The notes beneath the pieces were generated by a model, which was given only the letters and a program-made list of their open reading frames with translations, was not told the DNA's origin and searched no databases. Source: Simmondsia chinensis (taxonomy: Eukaryota; Streptophyta; Magnoliopsida; Caryophyllales; Simmondsiaceae). Taken from it: a stretch of DNA of 64,000 bases. How positions within the stretch are numbered: position 1 is the stretch's first letter; each line of letters starts with the position of its first letter. The position numbers and the translations under genes were made by a program. This document shows, piece by piece, positions 1 through 9,332 of the stretch. The stretch is taken from positions 33,632,911 to 33,696,910 of the forward strand of contig JAGTTD010000007.1 of assembly GCA_018398585.1 (NCBI GenBank), written 5' to 3'.

Positions 1-341
1 ATTTTCTTTCTTCCTGAAATAAGCGACGTAATATAAAGATATTCTTTATCACCCTCATTTGTTGTCTCAATATGATAACCATTGCGACGAATATCTCGAA
101 AACTGATCAGGTTTATCTGTGATCTGCTGGAAAACAGAGCATCGCTTATGTTTAGTTTTGTCCCATCAGGGAACATAACATGTGCTCTTCCGAAGCCTTC
201 AACCAAATTTGAAACACTCGATATTGTATTAACATTCACTTCAGCTAATCGTAGTTAAGAGAAATATATTTTGCTTTTGAGGATAGTGTGCGTCGTTGCA
301 CTGTCTGCTAGACATAAATCTCCATCTTTGATCAAATCCAT
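1..341 (-). pseudogene. Ty1/copia pol N-terminal fragment (protease region), broken
   Basis: Reading the minus strand from an ATG at 339-341 gives a segment with CLADSATTHTIL, the copia aspartic-protease region in which the usual DSG/DTG triad reads DSA. It continues to GYHIETTNEGDKEYLYITS, a signature seen before the GAG pre-integrase domain of this copia lineage. There is an in-frame stop near 256-258, and the window edge cuts the rest of pol. It lies downstream of the gag frame at 546-1562 in the same element. An active protease would process the Gag-Pol polyprotein in the virus-like particle. The frame is not functional as read. Family assignment is confident; the exact lineage is not. 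Confidence 0.7.
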
Positions 342-545
342 TTTTCTATAAAATACATATGTATTAGTGAGATTTCATTTAAAATTTTATTGGAAATAAC
401 TTATTAAAATAAAATACCAAAGCATATTATTTTATTACACACACTTCAAACTATATTATTACATCAAAAATAGGACAAACTTAGTACAAAGAGATATAAC
501 AGAAAACATAAAACATTTATTCCATTTTAACACTTCCATCGCCTA

Positions 546-1562
546 TCAGGTGATCGATCTCCCACTAAGATCCTCAAAGAAATCAGAGACATCAAGATAT
601 GTCGCATCAAGTGGAAAATGATCTTCAGCGAAATTTGTTTCTGGGAGCTTTTCTTTTCCTTTCAATGATGCTTGATATAGCTTCACCAGATGGTCAGGCA
701 TACGACAGGTACGCGACCAGTGGCCTTTTGTGCCACAGCGGTAACAACTTGTTTCAGCGTCTTTCGACGAATTTGGCAAATTGGTTTTATCCCTTTTATT
801 TTTTTCTTTATTGTTGGCGGACCCCTTAAATTTTGGTCCATTTTGATTACCTCGTCCACGACCATGACCGTGTCCACGACTACGGCAACGTCCGCAACCG
901 CGACCACGACCACGACTGCGGTTATATGTATTATTTTCATGAGAAGCAGCATTCACTTTAGGGAATGGCTCTGACCCAATTGGTCGTGACTGATGATTTT
1001 TCATTAACAATTCATTATTTTGTTCAGCAACAAAAAGACATTGAATTAACTCTAAGTATTTGTTGAAATTTCTTTCTCGATATTGCTGCTGCAGGAGCAT
1101 GTTCGAGTTATGGAAAGTCGAAAATATTTTTTCCAACATATCCTCCTCAGTAATATTTTCACTGTATAATTGCAATCGGGAGGTACTACTAAATACCGCA
1201 GAGTTATATTCGCTTATAGTTTTAAAATCCTGCAGCCGCAGGTGAATCCATTCATAGCGAACTTTAGAGAGGATCACATATTTCTGGTGATCAAACCTCT
1301 CCTTTAAATTAAACCAAAGGACAAGCGGGTCCTTTACAGTAAGATACTTGGCTTTCAATCCTTCATGGATATGATGCCTGAGAAATATCATAGCTTTTGG
1401 GCAATCCTGCAGGGATGTGCTATTACCCTTTATAATTTTATCTACGAGATTCATAGCATCAAGATGAATCTTAGCATCAAGGGTCCAGAGCAAGTAATTC
1501 TTGCCACTTATATCAAGAGTAGTAAAGTCAAGCTTTGTTAAATTAGCCATTAGAAATAACAA
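546..1562 (-). CDS. gag: Ty1/copia Gag polyprotein (nucleocapsid with zinc knuckle)
   Basis: An uninterrupted frame of 338 codons. The second methionine (1548-1550, MANLTKLDF) is the likelier start, because the related family begins shortly before the conserved DISGKNYLLW segment. Order along the protein: UBN2/copia Gag core with FLRHHI, LWFNLKERFDH and FKTISEYNSAVF (about residues 10-175); AEQNNELLMKNHQSRP; a long RGRGRGCGRCRSRGHGHGRG basic tract (about 220-240), which would bind RNA; then a CCHC zinc knuckle CYRCGTKGHWSRTC (about 272-285). It would package element RNA into cytoplasmic virus-like particles. It ends at a stop before the pol fragment, with about 200 bp between them. The gag frame looks intact although the pol start is broken, so the element itself is probably dead. 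Confidence 0.9.
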   Translation of the reverse strand: MLFLMANLTKLDFTTLDISGKNYLLWTLDAKIHLDAMNLVDKIIKGNSTSLQDCPKAMIFLRHHIHEGLKAKYLTVKDPLVLWFNLKERFDHQKYVILSKVRYEWIHLRLQDFKTISEYNSAVFSSTSRLQLYSENITEEDMLEKIFSTFHNSNMLLQQQYRERNFNKYLELIQCLFVAEQNNELLMKNHQSRPIGSEPFPKVNAASHENNTYNRSRGRGRGCGRCRSRGHGHGRGRGNQNGPKFKGSANNKEKNKRDKTNLPNSSKDAETSCYRCGTKGHWSRTCRMPDHLVKLYQASLKGKEKLPETNFAEDHFPLDATYLDVSDFFEDLSGRSIT

Positions 1563-1620
1563 AGGTTACGATAAAAAAAAATTTACCTTAAGTTTATGAT
1601 AATCATTGTCTGGATAGAGA

Positions 1621-1635
1621 CTCATGCTGATAACG
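1621..1635 (-). other. Probable primer-binding site of the 1-1640 copia element
   Basis: On the minus strand GTTATCAGCATGAGT lies about 70 bp upstream of gag. A GTTATCAGCAC-type sequence is commonly found just inside the 5' LTR of this plant copia lineage. The base before it would be the LTR end (around 1638-1641). Only the position and motif support this. Confidence 0.5.
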
Positions 1636-1637
1636 TG

Positions 1638-1965
1638 TTGTAAAACTATAGAGCTATTATACTCTATAGGAAGGTAATAAAAAGACAAATCCAAATATAA
1701 TTAACAAAAATAACAAGTATTTTGTATCAGGACGAGACTATTTTATTTAATTTTTTTTTCTCTTCTCGTTTCTTTCTTTCTTTCTCTCTTTCTTTTCTTT
1801 TCTTTTTCCTTTTTCTTTTTCCCCTTTTTCTTGTTGTACAGATTGTTTTTGTGTAATGTTTGTATATATAGGAAGAAGGGGTGGGGGGTGAGTCATCTCA
1901 TGATGACTGAGGTTGTGACACGTGTCACAATACCCATCTATATATATGTATATGTATATATACGT
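1638..1965 (-). repeat. Possible 5' LTR remnant, unbounded
   Basis: This stretch lies outside the primer-binding site, so it should belong to the 5' LTR of the minus-strand copia element. It holds a long polypyrimidine tract (about 1740-1830) and no ORF of note. The outer LTR edge is not visible, because the LINE 3' tail begins at 1966 and the partner LTR lies outside the window. Confidence 0.3.
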
Positions 1966-2145
1966 ACAACAATAACAACAACAACAACAACAAAAACAAA
2001 CCCAGTGCCTCTAAGGGCTCCCGCCTAAGCAGGGTCTGGAGGGGGATAGATGTACGCAGCCTTCCCCCTTTAGGGGGCTACCCTGAAGAGAGGTGTTTTC
2101 GAGAACCCCCAAGCTGAGAAATTGGTCCTCAGTAAATGGCATGTG
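1966..2145 (-). repeat. LINE 1 3' end with (TTG)n tail, shared with short copies
   Basis: On the minus strand the last ~150 bp carry the blocks CTCTCTTCAGGGTAGCCCC, GGGGGAAGGCTGCGTACATC and GAGGCACTGGG, followed by a TTG-repeat tail. The same blocks occur at 12200-12339, 40640-40763, 40998-41135 (minus) and 42928-43055 (minus). RTE LINEs with simple-repeat tails are known to share 3' ends with SINE partners in plants, for example the Solanaceae TS family. Confidence 0.85.
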
Positions 2146-2503
2146 ACTTGCCAACAGAAAAGCATCACATCATGAGTAGTTCAGAGCACACGGCGACCAA
2201 AACAATAAACTGCCACAAACAACAACCATAAACACAAAGCAAGCTACATCAAGCAGAAATCAGAGGATAGGTAGAAATCAAATGATAGGTAGGCAGGTAG
2301 GCAAGCAAGTAGTAGTTCATAGTTCGTAGTAGTTCGTGAGAGCAAGAACACAAACCTAAGTGCGCCAGGAGGATAACACGGCCTAGCCCTAGTGAGCTAG
2401 ACTACCCTACTCCAACTGGATCATCTATAACCCCTATACTAGCCCTCCACTGGGCCCTGTCTAAGGCCATCTCCTCCCGTAGGTTCAGGTGGGTGAGGTC
2501 TTG

Positions 2504-3960
2504 TCAGATCGTCTCCATCCATCTTTTCTTTGGCCTACCTCTTCCTCTCCTATCTAGTGTAGTAAGGGTCTGTTCACACCTTCTTACTGGCACGCTCTTC
2601 GGTCTCCTTCTAACATGTCCGAACCACCTCAAACGTTGCTCTCTCAATTTATCTATAATGGGGGCTACGCCCAATTTGCCTCTTATGACGTCGTTTCTGA
2701 TCCTATCCTTCCTTGTGTGTCCGCACATCCACCTCAGCATCCGCATCTCCGCCACCATCATCTTCTATGTGTGCTGTTGTTTCATCACCCTGCACTCCGT
2801 CCCATACATCATGGCTGGCCTCACACCCATCTTATAGTATCTACCCTTTAGTTTTAAGGGGAACTTTCTATCACAAAGTACCGCAGAGGCCATCCTCCAC
2901 TTGTGCCATCCCGCTTTAATCCAGTTGTTGACATCGTTGTCAACTTCGCCGTCGTGCTGTATCATGGATCCCAAGTACCTGAAGTTCTCCTTCTTCGCTA
3001 TGGCCTTAGATCCAATCTTGACGTCTTTCCGGCTGGGCGTAGTGGAGGGATCGAACTTGAGTTCCATGTACTCAGTCTTGGCTCTGCTTAGTCGTAAACC
3101 CTTCGACTCTAGTGCCCCTCTCCACCGTTCGAGCTTCACATTCACCTCTTTCCGCGACTCCCCCACCAGCACTATGTCATCTGCAAAAAGCATGCACCAA
3201 GGTACTCGTCCCTGGATGTGCCTAGTGAGCTCGTCCATAACCAGAATGAACAGATAGGGGGCTCAAAGCAGACCCCTAGTGCACCCCTACTGTTATCGAG
3301 AAAGCGTATGTCTCCCCGTCCTCTGTACGCACCAAAGTATGTGCCTCTTCATACATGTCTCTAATGGCTCTGATGTATGGCACGGGAATCCCTTTCCTGT
3401 CCAAAACTCTCCGCAGGACCTCCCTTGGCACTCTATCATATGCCTTCTCTAAATCAATAAAAACCATGTGAAGGTCCTTTTGTCTCTCCCTCTATTGCTC
3501 TATAGTTCGCCTTAGGATGTGGATCGCTTCTATGGTTGATCTACCAGGCGTAAATCCGAATTGGTTCTCGGACACCTCTGACTATTGCTTTAACCTCCTC
3601 TCTATGACCCGTTCCCACAACTTCAGAGTGTGGCACATTAGTTTGATACCCCGATAGTTGGCGCAGCTCTGAATGTCGCCTTTGTCCTTATATATCGGGA
3701 TCACTATGCTCTTCCTCCATTTGTCAGGCATCTTCTCCCCCAGAAGGATTTGGTTAAATAGTTTAGTCAGCCAACTGACGCCCTTCTGTCCAAGGCATTT
3801 TCATACCTCTATGGGTATGCCATCGCTTTACCCCTTCCCATGAATTTAATGGCTTTCTTGACTTCTTCGGGGCTAATTTGTCTACAATAACAGTGGTTCT
3901 GATGCTTCTCAGATGTTTAAAGATCACCTAAGGATATCTCTGTCCTTCCTTGTTCGTTGA
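2504..3960 (-). pseudogene. LINE 1 reverse transcriptase and C-terminal region, frameshifted
   Basis: Three frame blocks together cover an RTE reverse transcriptase. 3276-3467 gives [18 protein letters not shown] (RT motif A with the FIDLEKAYD aspartate). 2765-3238 gives MLFADDIVLVGES (motif C, catalytic aspartates intact), then LRLSRAKTEYMELKF. 2504-2761 gives EMRMLRWMCGHTRKD and LREQRLRWFGHV, the conserved tail of plant RTE proteins. The RT would copy LINE RNA at the nicked target. At least one frameshift and a stop separate motif A from motif C, so no functional protein is possible. RT homology continues upstream to about 3960 without an open frame. Confidence 0.85.
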
Positions 3961-4076
3961 AGAGCTCGTGGAAGTACATTTTCCACCTAGCCTTAATCAG
4001 TTGCCTATCCACTAGTACCTGTCCATCTTCCCCTTTTATGCAGTGTACTCTGTCCAAGTCCCTAGTCCTTCTTTCT

Positions 4077-5339
4077 TTAGCTTGGCGATTCTATATAAGT
4101 CCCTCGCACCCTCCTTGGTCTCCAGCCTTTTGTAGAAATCCTCGTAAGCTCTTGATTGTGCTTCTCTAACGGCTCTCTTTGCTTCTCTCCTGGCTTGCAG
4201 ATACCAATGTCACAAGTCCTCATCTCTACTATGATCCCATTCTTTGAAACAAACTCGTTTCGCCTTAATCTTCTCATGAACCTCCTCGCACTACCACCAG
4301 GACTCTCTGTTGCTTGATACCCTTCCCTTTGACGTGCCGAGAACTTCCCGTGCTAGTCCTTTGATCATTTGGGCTAGCTGGTTCCACATTTGGTTTGTAT
4401 CTCCCTCGATGTCCCACTCGAGCTCGGCCTCCACTCTTTCCTTGTATACCTTATACTTCTCTCTCTTCAAATCCCTCCAGCGGATATGTGTCTGGGCCGG
4501 TTTACAGATTCATTTGGCCCTCTTCTTGGCCTTTATATCCGCCCACAGCACCCTATGTTGTGCAGACAGGTCTTCTCCTGGGGTATCCCTACAATCCCTG
4601 CAGTCTCTTTGCACCATTTTCCTTAATAGTATGTAGTCAATTCGTGTCCTTGTCCCACCGCTTTGGTACGTGATGATGTGTTGCTCATGCTTTCCGAAGA
4701 AGGTGTTGGCCACCGTTAGGTCGTATGTGACCACGAAGTCTAGTAGGGCTTTGCCCTCTGCATTCCTGGTCCCAAGACCGAAACCTCCGTGTAAGAAGCG
4801 TAACCGTCCTTCGTCGCACCGACGTGCCCGTTAAAATTCCCGCCAATCATCACTTGTTCGGCTTGGGGTATGCCTTGCATCATTGTGTCTAGGTCCTCCT
4901 AAAATGTTGCCTTCTCATTCTCTGTTAGTCCAGTTTGAGGTGCGTGGGCACTGATTACGTTCAATACTTCTCCATTAAGGACCATCTTGATACTTATGAT
5001 CCTATCACCATCCCTCGATACTCCGACTACTTTATCCTTGAGGCTGCTATCCACAACAATACCAACTCCATTCCTGCCTCTGACCTAGCCTGCATACCAG
5101 AGCTTGTGCCCCAGCACATCCCTGGCTTTTGCGCCTACCTATTTAGTCTCTTGTAGACAAAGGATGCTGATCTTTTGCTTCATCATCATTTGGGCCACCT
5201 CGAAACTCTTTTTCGTTAGTATCCCAACATTCAGTGTCCCTAGTCTCAAGTTCCCTGTCCTCTTATGCCTCCCCCTCCCCCTCCCCAACCTCTTTGAAAA
5301 TGGCCTCAGTCTTTGGGTTCCATAACTGGTAACGTTCAT
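4077..5339 (-). pseudogene. LINE 1 endonuclease and linker remnants
   Basis: 5139-5339 encodes LRLGTLNVGILTKKSFEVAQ followed by ISILCLQETK. This is the N-terminal metal-binding region (the catalytic E of QET) of the APE-like endonuclease that nicks target DNA. 4510-4734 gives TYDLTVANTFFGK and TRIDYILL, the distal endonuclease block. 4077-4277 lies in the EN-RT linker. The three blocks are in different frames with stops between them. The same order is seen in LINE 2 at 44850-46150. No intact protein remains. Confidence 0.8.
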
Positions 5340-5519
5340 CCACTAGTTGTGACTATCGAGGGTGATTAACATAGACAAGAAGCTTAATATAACATGAAGG
5401 CAGGAAAGTACCACCACAGTCAAATATCACAGTATTCAAAATAATGAAAGGAGAAAGAACCAAATGAAAAGTGCCCAACAATGGTAAATTAAAACACTAC
5501 CCTACTGTAATTAAGAAAA

Positions 5520-6290
5520 GATCAAACCTGGGGCTGGTGCGTAGTTGAGACTCTGACCCGGCTAACACTTACCTGGGGGCCGACCGATTTTGCTTACCTG
5601 GGTCGGTCGACTGCGAGTTAGTCATGAGACAGTTGCTGGCGGCTGCCCGGAGTTGGTGGTCGTGGGGTGGCGTGTTGGTGGGGATAGGGAGAGGGCTTGG
5701 TCTTGGTGTTGGTGGGTCAGGGATATGGGGTCGATGGTGCTGGTGGGTCAGGCAGGGGCGTCGGTGGTGATGGGTTGGGGTCGGGGTGGTGGGGGCGATG
5801 GTATCTCAGGGGTCAGGGAGGGCGGGGGAGGTGAGAGATGGAGGTAGTGGTAGTGGTGTCAGGGATATGGGGTCGGTGGTCCAGGGGTTGGGGGGGATGG
5901 GTCAACTGGGTTCCAGTGGTGGTGGGTCCGGGAGTAAGGGAGGCAGAAGGGGGCAGTGTGTGAGGGTGGTCGCTGGTGGCTTAAGGGGGTTGAGTGGCTG
6001 AGTGGGTGGCCGGGGTGGGGTGGAGGTCGGCTGCGGTCTTGCTTTGGCATGGCATTGGTGGTGGTGGCGGCGGTGGTGGTATGGGGTTTACGGGGTTTCG
6101 AAGGGGTGAGGGAGGAGGAAGGAGGATGGGGTTCCTGTCTTGGGCGCCGCTGCTCCGGCGCTGCGGTGGCGCCGTTGTCCTTGCGTTGCCGACGATGGTG
6201 AGCTGGCCGCATCGGCGAGGTTGCCGACGATGGTGGCAGGCGTGACAGGTGGTGTCAGAGAGCAGAGCAGAGAGAGACGTAAATAGGTAT
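5520..6290 (-). other. LINE 1 GC-rich 5' region (CCA/CAC-rich on the element strand)
   Basis: The plus strand is dominated by GGT/GGGT runs, so the element strand is C-rich. A minus-strand frame at 5859-6212 would give a 117-residue Pro/His/Thr-rich peptide with no recognisable domain. The block starts with a CCTGGGG...GGTCGGTCGACTGCGAG segment also present at the same place in LINE 2 (46335-46385), which ties it to the LINE. It may be 5' UTR, internal promoter or a low-complexity N-terminal extension. Confidence 0.6.
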
Positions 6291-6985
6291 TTTACATAAT
6301 TTTTAATTTTTTATGATATTTGATAATATCCAAACTCGACTTTAAAATTTGTACCCGAAAAATATCCAATATTTACAACACTTCTTGTGTTTTGACATTT
6401 ATTTATAGTTGCCCTAAAATTTTAAAATATTTTTAAGGTAAATTTTCATAACCTTTTTCAGGTATTATTCTCATAACTACATCAGAATTTCGTTAAATTG
6501 TTGATGTGGCACCTAAAAAGGAACAAAATAATTCAAACACAATTTAACTGTCATTATATTTAAAATAATTTTAGATATTCAAAATTATTTAAAATAAATT
6601 TTAAAAATTTAAGAATATAAGACTTCCTAAAATTACCAATAAATAATTTAGAAATAAAAAACAAATATTATAATTGTGTTTTTAAAATTATTTTGAAAAC
6701 TTCTTTTTATATTTATTTATTTTAAATATAAATGAACATTTTATATTTTTTTAGTGTTGCATTAGCTTAATTTAACATGTTATCAAAATTGTCTTCTTTT
6801 TTTTTTGGTCAATACATGTTATTAATGTTTAGGTAAATTACTTTAAGGTTGCTTTTTTACAAAGTCATGGCATGAGCTTATGAGGAGGTTAAAAGTTGCA
6901 CTTTCAGATTGTGGGATTTAGAATTTGGATGATTGTGGAAGAAGGACTTTGCTAAAGTAGCTGGTATAGATAAATAGATAGATAT
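6291..6985. other. AT-rich spacer, nothing recognised
   Basis: Strongly A/T-rich sequence with no ORF, RNA gene or repeat that I can support. Confidence 0.6.
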
Positions 6986-7500
6986 AGGATGAACACAAAT
7001 TGGTCCGGACCGGTCATTAATCAAGGACCAGAGGGGACCATCGATTATATATTGATCCGGTCTTAGTATATGGGTCTTAATCAGTCTTTAGTCTAGTCCG
7101 GTCCGAGACCGAAAAATCCGAAAAGATTGGGCTGAAGATTGATCAACATAAGTTTCGCATTTAATATTTTTGGTACATAATTTTGATATATAATTAATAC
7201 ATACTATGTCTATCTAAAAATATTAAATCTTAAAAAATTTAATATTTATGTTTTATTATTTAATGATTATATATATCTTGTATAATTATCTTTAAATTAT
7301 ACATATAATTGTACAAGATATTTTTGCATATTTATACTATTAGTATTACTTTTAAGTTTTTAACTTTTGTATGGAACCAATTTTTCCTTCTTATAATTGC
7401 ATTTTCTAGGTGAAAAATCAGTCTAAATCGGTCCGATCCCCAGTACCATGATTTAATGTAGTTCGGTCTTCGTTCCAGTCTTGGACTGATGTTCACCCCT
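6986..7500. mobile_element. Foldback (MITE-like) element with GGTCCGG-rich arms
   Basis: The left end reads AGGATGAACACAAATTGGTC and the right end, reverse complemented, AGGGGTGAACATCAGTCC. Sub-terminal sequence on both sides is rich in GGTCCGG/CCGGTC/TCGGTC and could fold back. The centre is AT-rich and noncoding. Many plant MITEs carry TAGGGGTGAAC-like ends. A target-site duplication was not clear, so the family is left open. Confidence 0.5.
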
Positions 7501-7666
7501 AAACAAATAGACAAGTTATAATGATTACAAATTGCATTAATGTGTAAATAGACAATCTTTTCATATTTTTTTAACATTTTAACACAATAATAAGAATTAC
7601 TAAATATTTCTTATATTTCTTTTATCATAACATCTCATTTTACTATGAATCAAAATGAGTGCTAAA

Positions 7667-7792
7667 GTCACATAGCCTTGTGGTTGGGATTCCCAGCTCC
7701 CAATGAAGGTATTGGGGTTCAAATTTCTACAAAAGCATTCCTCTTTTCCTAATTTTACCATGATTAAAAAGAGAAACCTAAAGAATTAAAGT
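7667..7792 (+). mobile_element. tRNA-derived SINE candidate
   Basis: Contains an A-box-like ATAGCCTTGTGGTTGG and, about 35 bp on, a B-box-like GGGGTTCAAATTTC, in the order of a Pol III internal promoter. The element is about 126 bp and A-rich at its 3' end. The flanks GAGTGCTAAA (7657-7666) and GAGGGCTAAA (7793-7802) match at nine of ten bases and could be a target-site duplication. Confidence 0.5.
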
Positions 7793-8084
7793 GAGGGCTA
7801 AATTAGCTAAGGAGAAACAACCTAACCAAACTACCAAAACAATAGGTTAACAAATATTAGTATTATAAAGTTCGATGCGTTAATTTCTTAGTTCTTAAAC
7901 TTATAAAACAATTTTTTATTTCAAATTTATATATATTTTATAAAATTATCTAAATAATAGTGAAAAATAGTGTAAAACTTGTTAAGATTTATTACTTGAT
8001 ACTATTTTATTAAATATTTATAATTTTTAATTAAATAATATTTTTTAAAACATGTAAAGATACTAACATATGATTTATTCGTCA
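7793..8084. other. AT-rich spacer, nothing recognised
   Basis: No ORF, RNA or repeat supported. Confidence 0.5.
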
Positions 8085-8165
8085 CCAAAGCAAACATATG
8101 ATTTATGTCCAAATAATAATAGTGGGATCTTTGACGACCACACCGCCATTGACATGAAAAAAATA
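8085..8165 (+). repeat. Direct repeat, copy 1 (upstream of promoter)
   Basis: Contains ACATATGATTTAT, GATCTTTGAC and CACCGCCATTGACATGAAAA. The same three blocks in the same order and spacing recur at 8503-8582, about 420 bp closer to the TATA box. Confidence 0.75.
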
Positions 8166-8502
8166 TATATAACCCAAAGATATGGTTGTGATGAAAAAAT
8201 TAAATTGATATGTTTTACTGTCAAGGAGAGTGTTTTTACGCGCCTCAATCCAAAGATATGTTTTTTCTAAATCTTTTCTTGATTTAGTTTTTTTTTTTTT
8301 TCTGTATATATATAATTATTATTTGTATTGAGTTGTCGATTCATGATCTGATGAAATTTTGGGATGTTATATTGTATTTTCTGGTTGTACAGCTATTAAT
8401 GTATTGATATTATTTTTTAATTAATATAAATTGATATATATTTTATGTTAATAGTGTATTATTTAATGAATATTATAAAATATTTTTAGCAATTACTGCA
8501 CA
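8166..8502. other. AT-rich spacer between the two promoter-proximal repeats
   Basis: A/T-rich, with a T tract near 8288-8301. No gene seen. Confidence 0.5.
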
Positions 8503-8582
8503 CTAACATATGATTTATCGCAATAAAATAATAGTACCATGATCTTTGACTAGCTCACCGCCATTGACATGAAAAAATCTCT
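8503..8582 (+). repeat. Direct repeat, copy 2 (promoter-proximal)
   Basis: Second copy of the block at 8085-8165, again with ACATATGATTTAT, GATCTTTGAC and CACCGCCATTGACATGAAAA. Its position about 230-300 bp before the TATA box would suit a duplicated cis-regulatory segment, but this is inference. Confidence 0.75.
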
Positions 8583-8603
8583 CAGCGTTGTTTTACCTCC
8601 ACC

Positions 8604-8663
8604 AAAAAAAAAAAAAAAAAGAAAAAAAAAAGAAAAAAAGAAAATATATATATATATATATAT
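8604..8663. repeat. A-rich tract and (TA)n microsatellite
   Basis: Simple-sequence DNA: a run of A with G interruptions followed by TA dinucleotides. Confidence 0.9.
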
Positions 8664-8689
8664 TGACAAGAAAACGAAAAATATTTGCG

Positions 8690-8845
8690 CGGATACGGCC
8701 AGCTCACCGACTCATAAAACCGCGTATAAAGATCGCTATCCTTCTTTCACCGTTGGATCTCTTCCCCACAACTTCATCCTGGCCGTCCATCTGAGGCCGC
8801 CTCAGCTATAAATATCCTCCCCCTCTCCTTTCCTCCTCAATCTTG
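8690..8845 (+). promoter_or_regulatory. Pol II type core promoter with TATA box at 8807-8814
   Basis: TATAAATA at 8807-8814 is preceded by a GC-richer segment with GGCCGTCCATCTGAGG and CACCGTTGGATCTC, which resembles promoters of highly expressed plant genes. It is followed by a CT-rich stretch (CCTCCCCCTCTCCTTTCC) typical of a plant transcription start and 5' leader, predicting a start near 8835-8845. Base composition changes here from AT-rich spacer to the long T-rich region downstream. Confidence 0.65.
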
Positions 8846-9265
8846 TTTACGACGGTTGCCTTGTTTTAGTTGCTTCTAGTTTGATCGTGGTTTCTCTTTC
8901 TTGCCTGAGAATTGGTTTCTTTATGTGCTTCGGTCGCTTGGATTTTCGTTGAATTTGCAGTTTCTATTGTTCTGTTGAAGATTTGCTTTCCCTGGTGTCT
9001 GTTTTGGTTTGCCGATTAATTAGGGTTTGAAGTTAATATGCAGATTGGTGTCTCGGGGAATCTGGTTTGCGACTCTCCGTTTGAATTTTAATTGTTGTCA
9101 TTCTGATTCGTGATTAGGTCGTCTTGATCTTGGTTTTGCATGGATTTGATCCTTTTGGATTTTCACGGTGAATGTTTTGGAATCCGCTTAGGTTCCTTGC
9201 CTATTGTAAGGTAGGGATGTCAAAATGAGAGTTATGGTGATTTATTTGGTATTCGCAGGTTCTTG

Positions 9266-9332
9266 AAGGACATAGCGTTGTGGTTCGCAACTCCTGGCCC
9301 AACAGGCTCTGCTCGGGTTTGATTCCCATCAG
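9266..9332 (+). repeat. tRNA-like segment (degenerate SINE head?)
   Basis: ACATAGCGTTGTGGTTCGC (A-box-like) is followed about 35 bp later by GGGTTTGATTCCC (B-box-like), then a T-rich end. The layout resembles the SINE at 7667. No target-site duplication was found, and the acceptor stem does not pair well enough for a tRNA gene. Confidence 0.35.

Larger units (their letters stand above)
1966..6290 (-). mobile_element. RTE-clade LINE 1, about full length but decayed
   Basis: A non-LTR retrotransposon read on the minus strand, 5' end near 6290 and 3' end at 1966. Order: C-rich 5' part, apurinic-type endonuclease, reverse transcriptase, C-terminal CGHTRKD/LRWFGHV block, 3' UTR and a terminal (TTG)n tail, which reads (CAA)n on the plus strand. 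The layout matches LINE 2 at 42928-46975 block by block, including the 5' GC-rich segment. The pieces lie in at least three frames, so several indels separate them. No clear target-site duplication was found. Compared with LINE 2 it is more shifted and looks older, but it keeps the LFADD catalytic motif. Confidence 0.9.

Noticed and set aside
5590..6245. Plus-strand glycine/tryptophan-rich ORFs in the GGT-rich block
   Set aside because: They arise from simple GGT-type sequence in several frames at once and lie antisense to the LINE.
8569..8811. 80-codon ORF over the promoter
   Set aside because: It is mostly lysine codons from an A-rich tract and TA repeats upstream of the TATA box.
9266..9332. 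Possible tRNA gene
   Set aside because: A- and B-box-like words exist, but the cloverleaf stems do not form by eye; listed only as a degenerate SINE-like segment.
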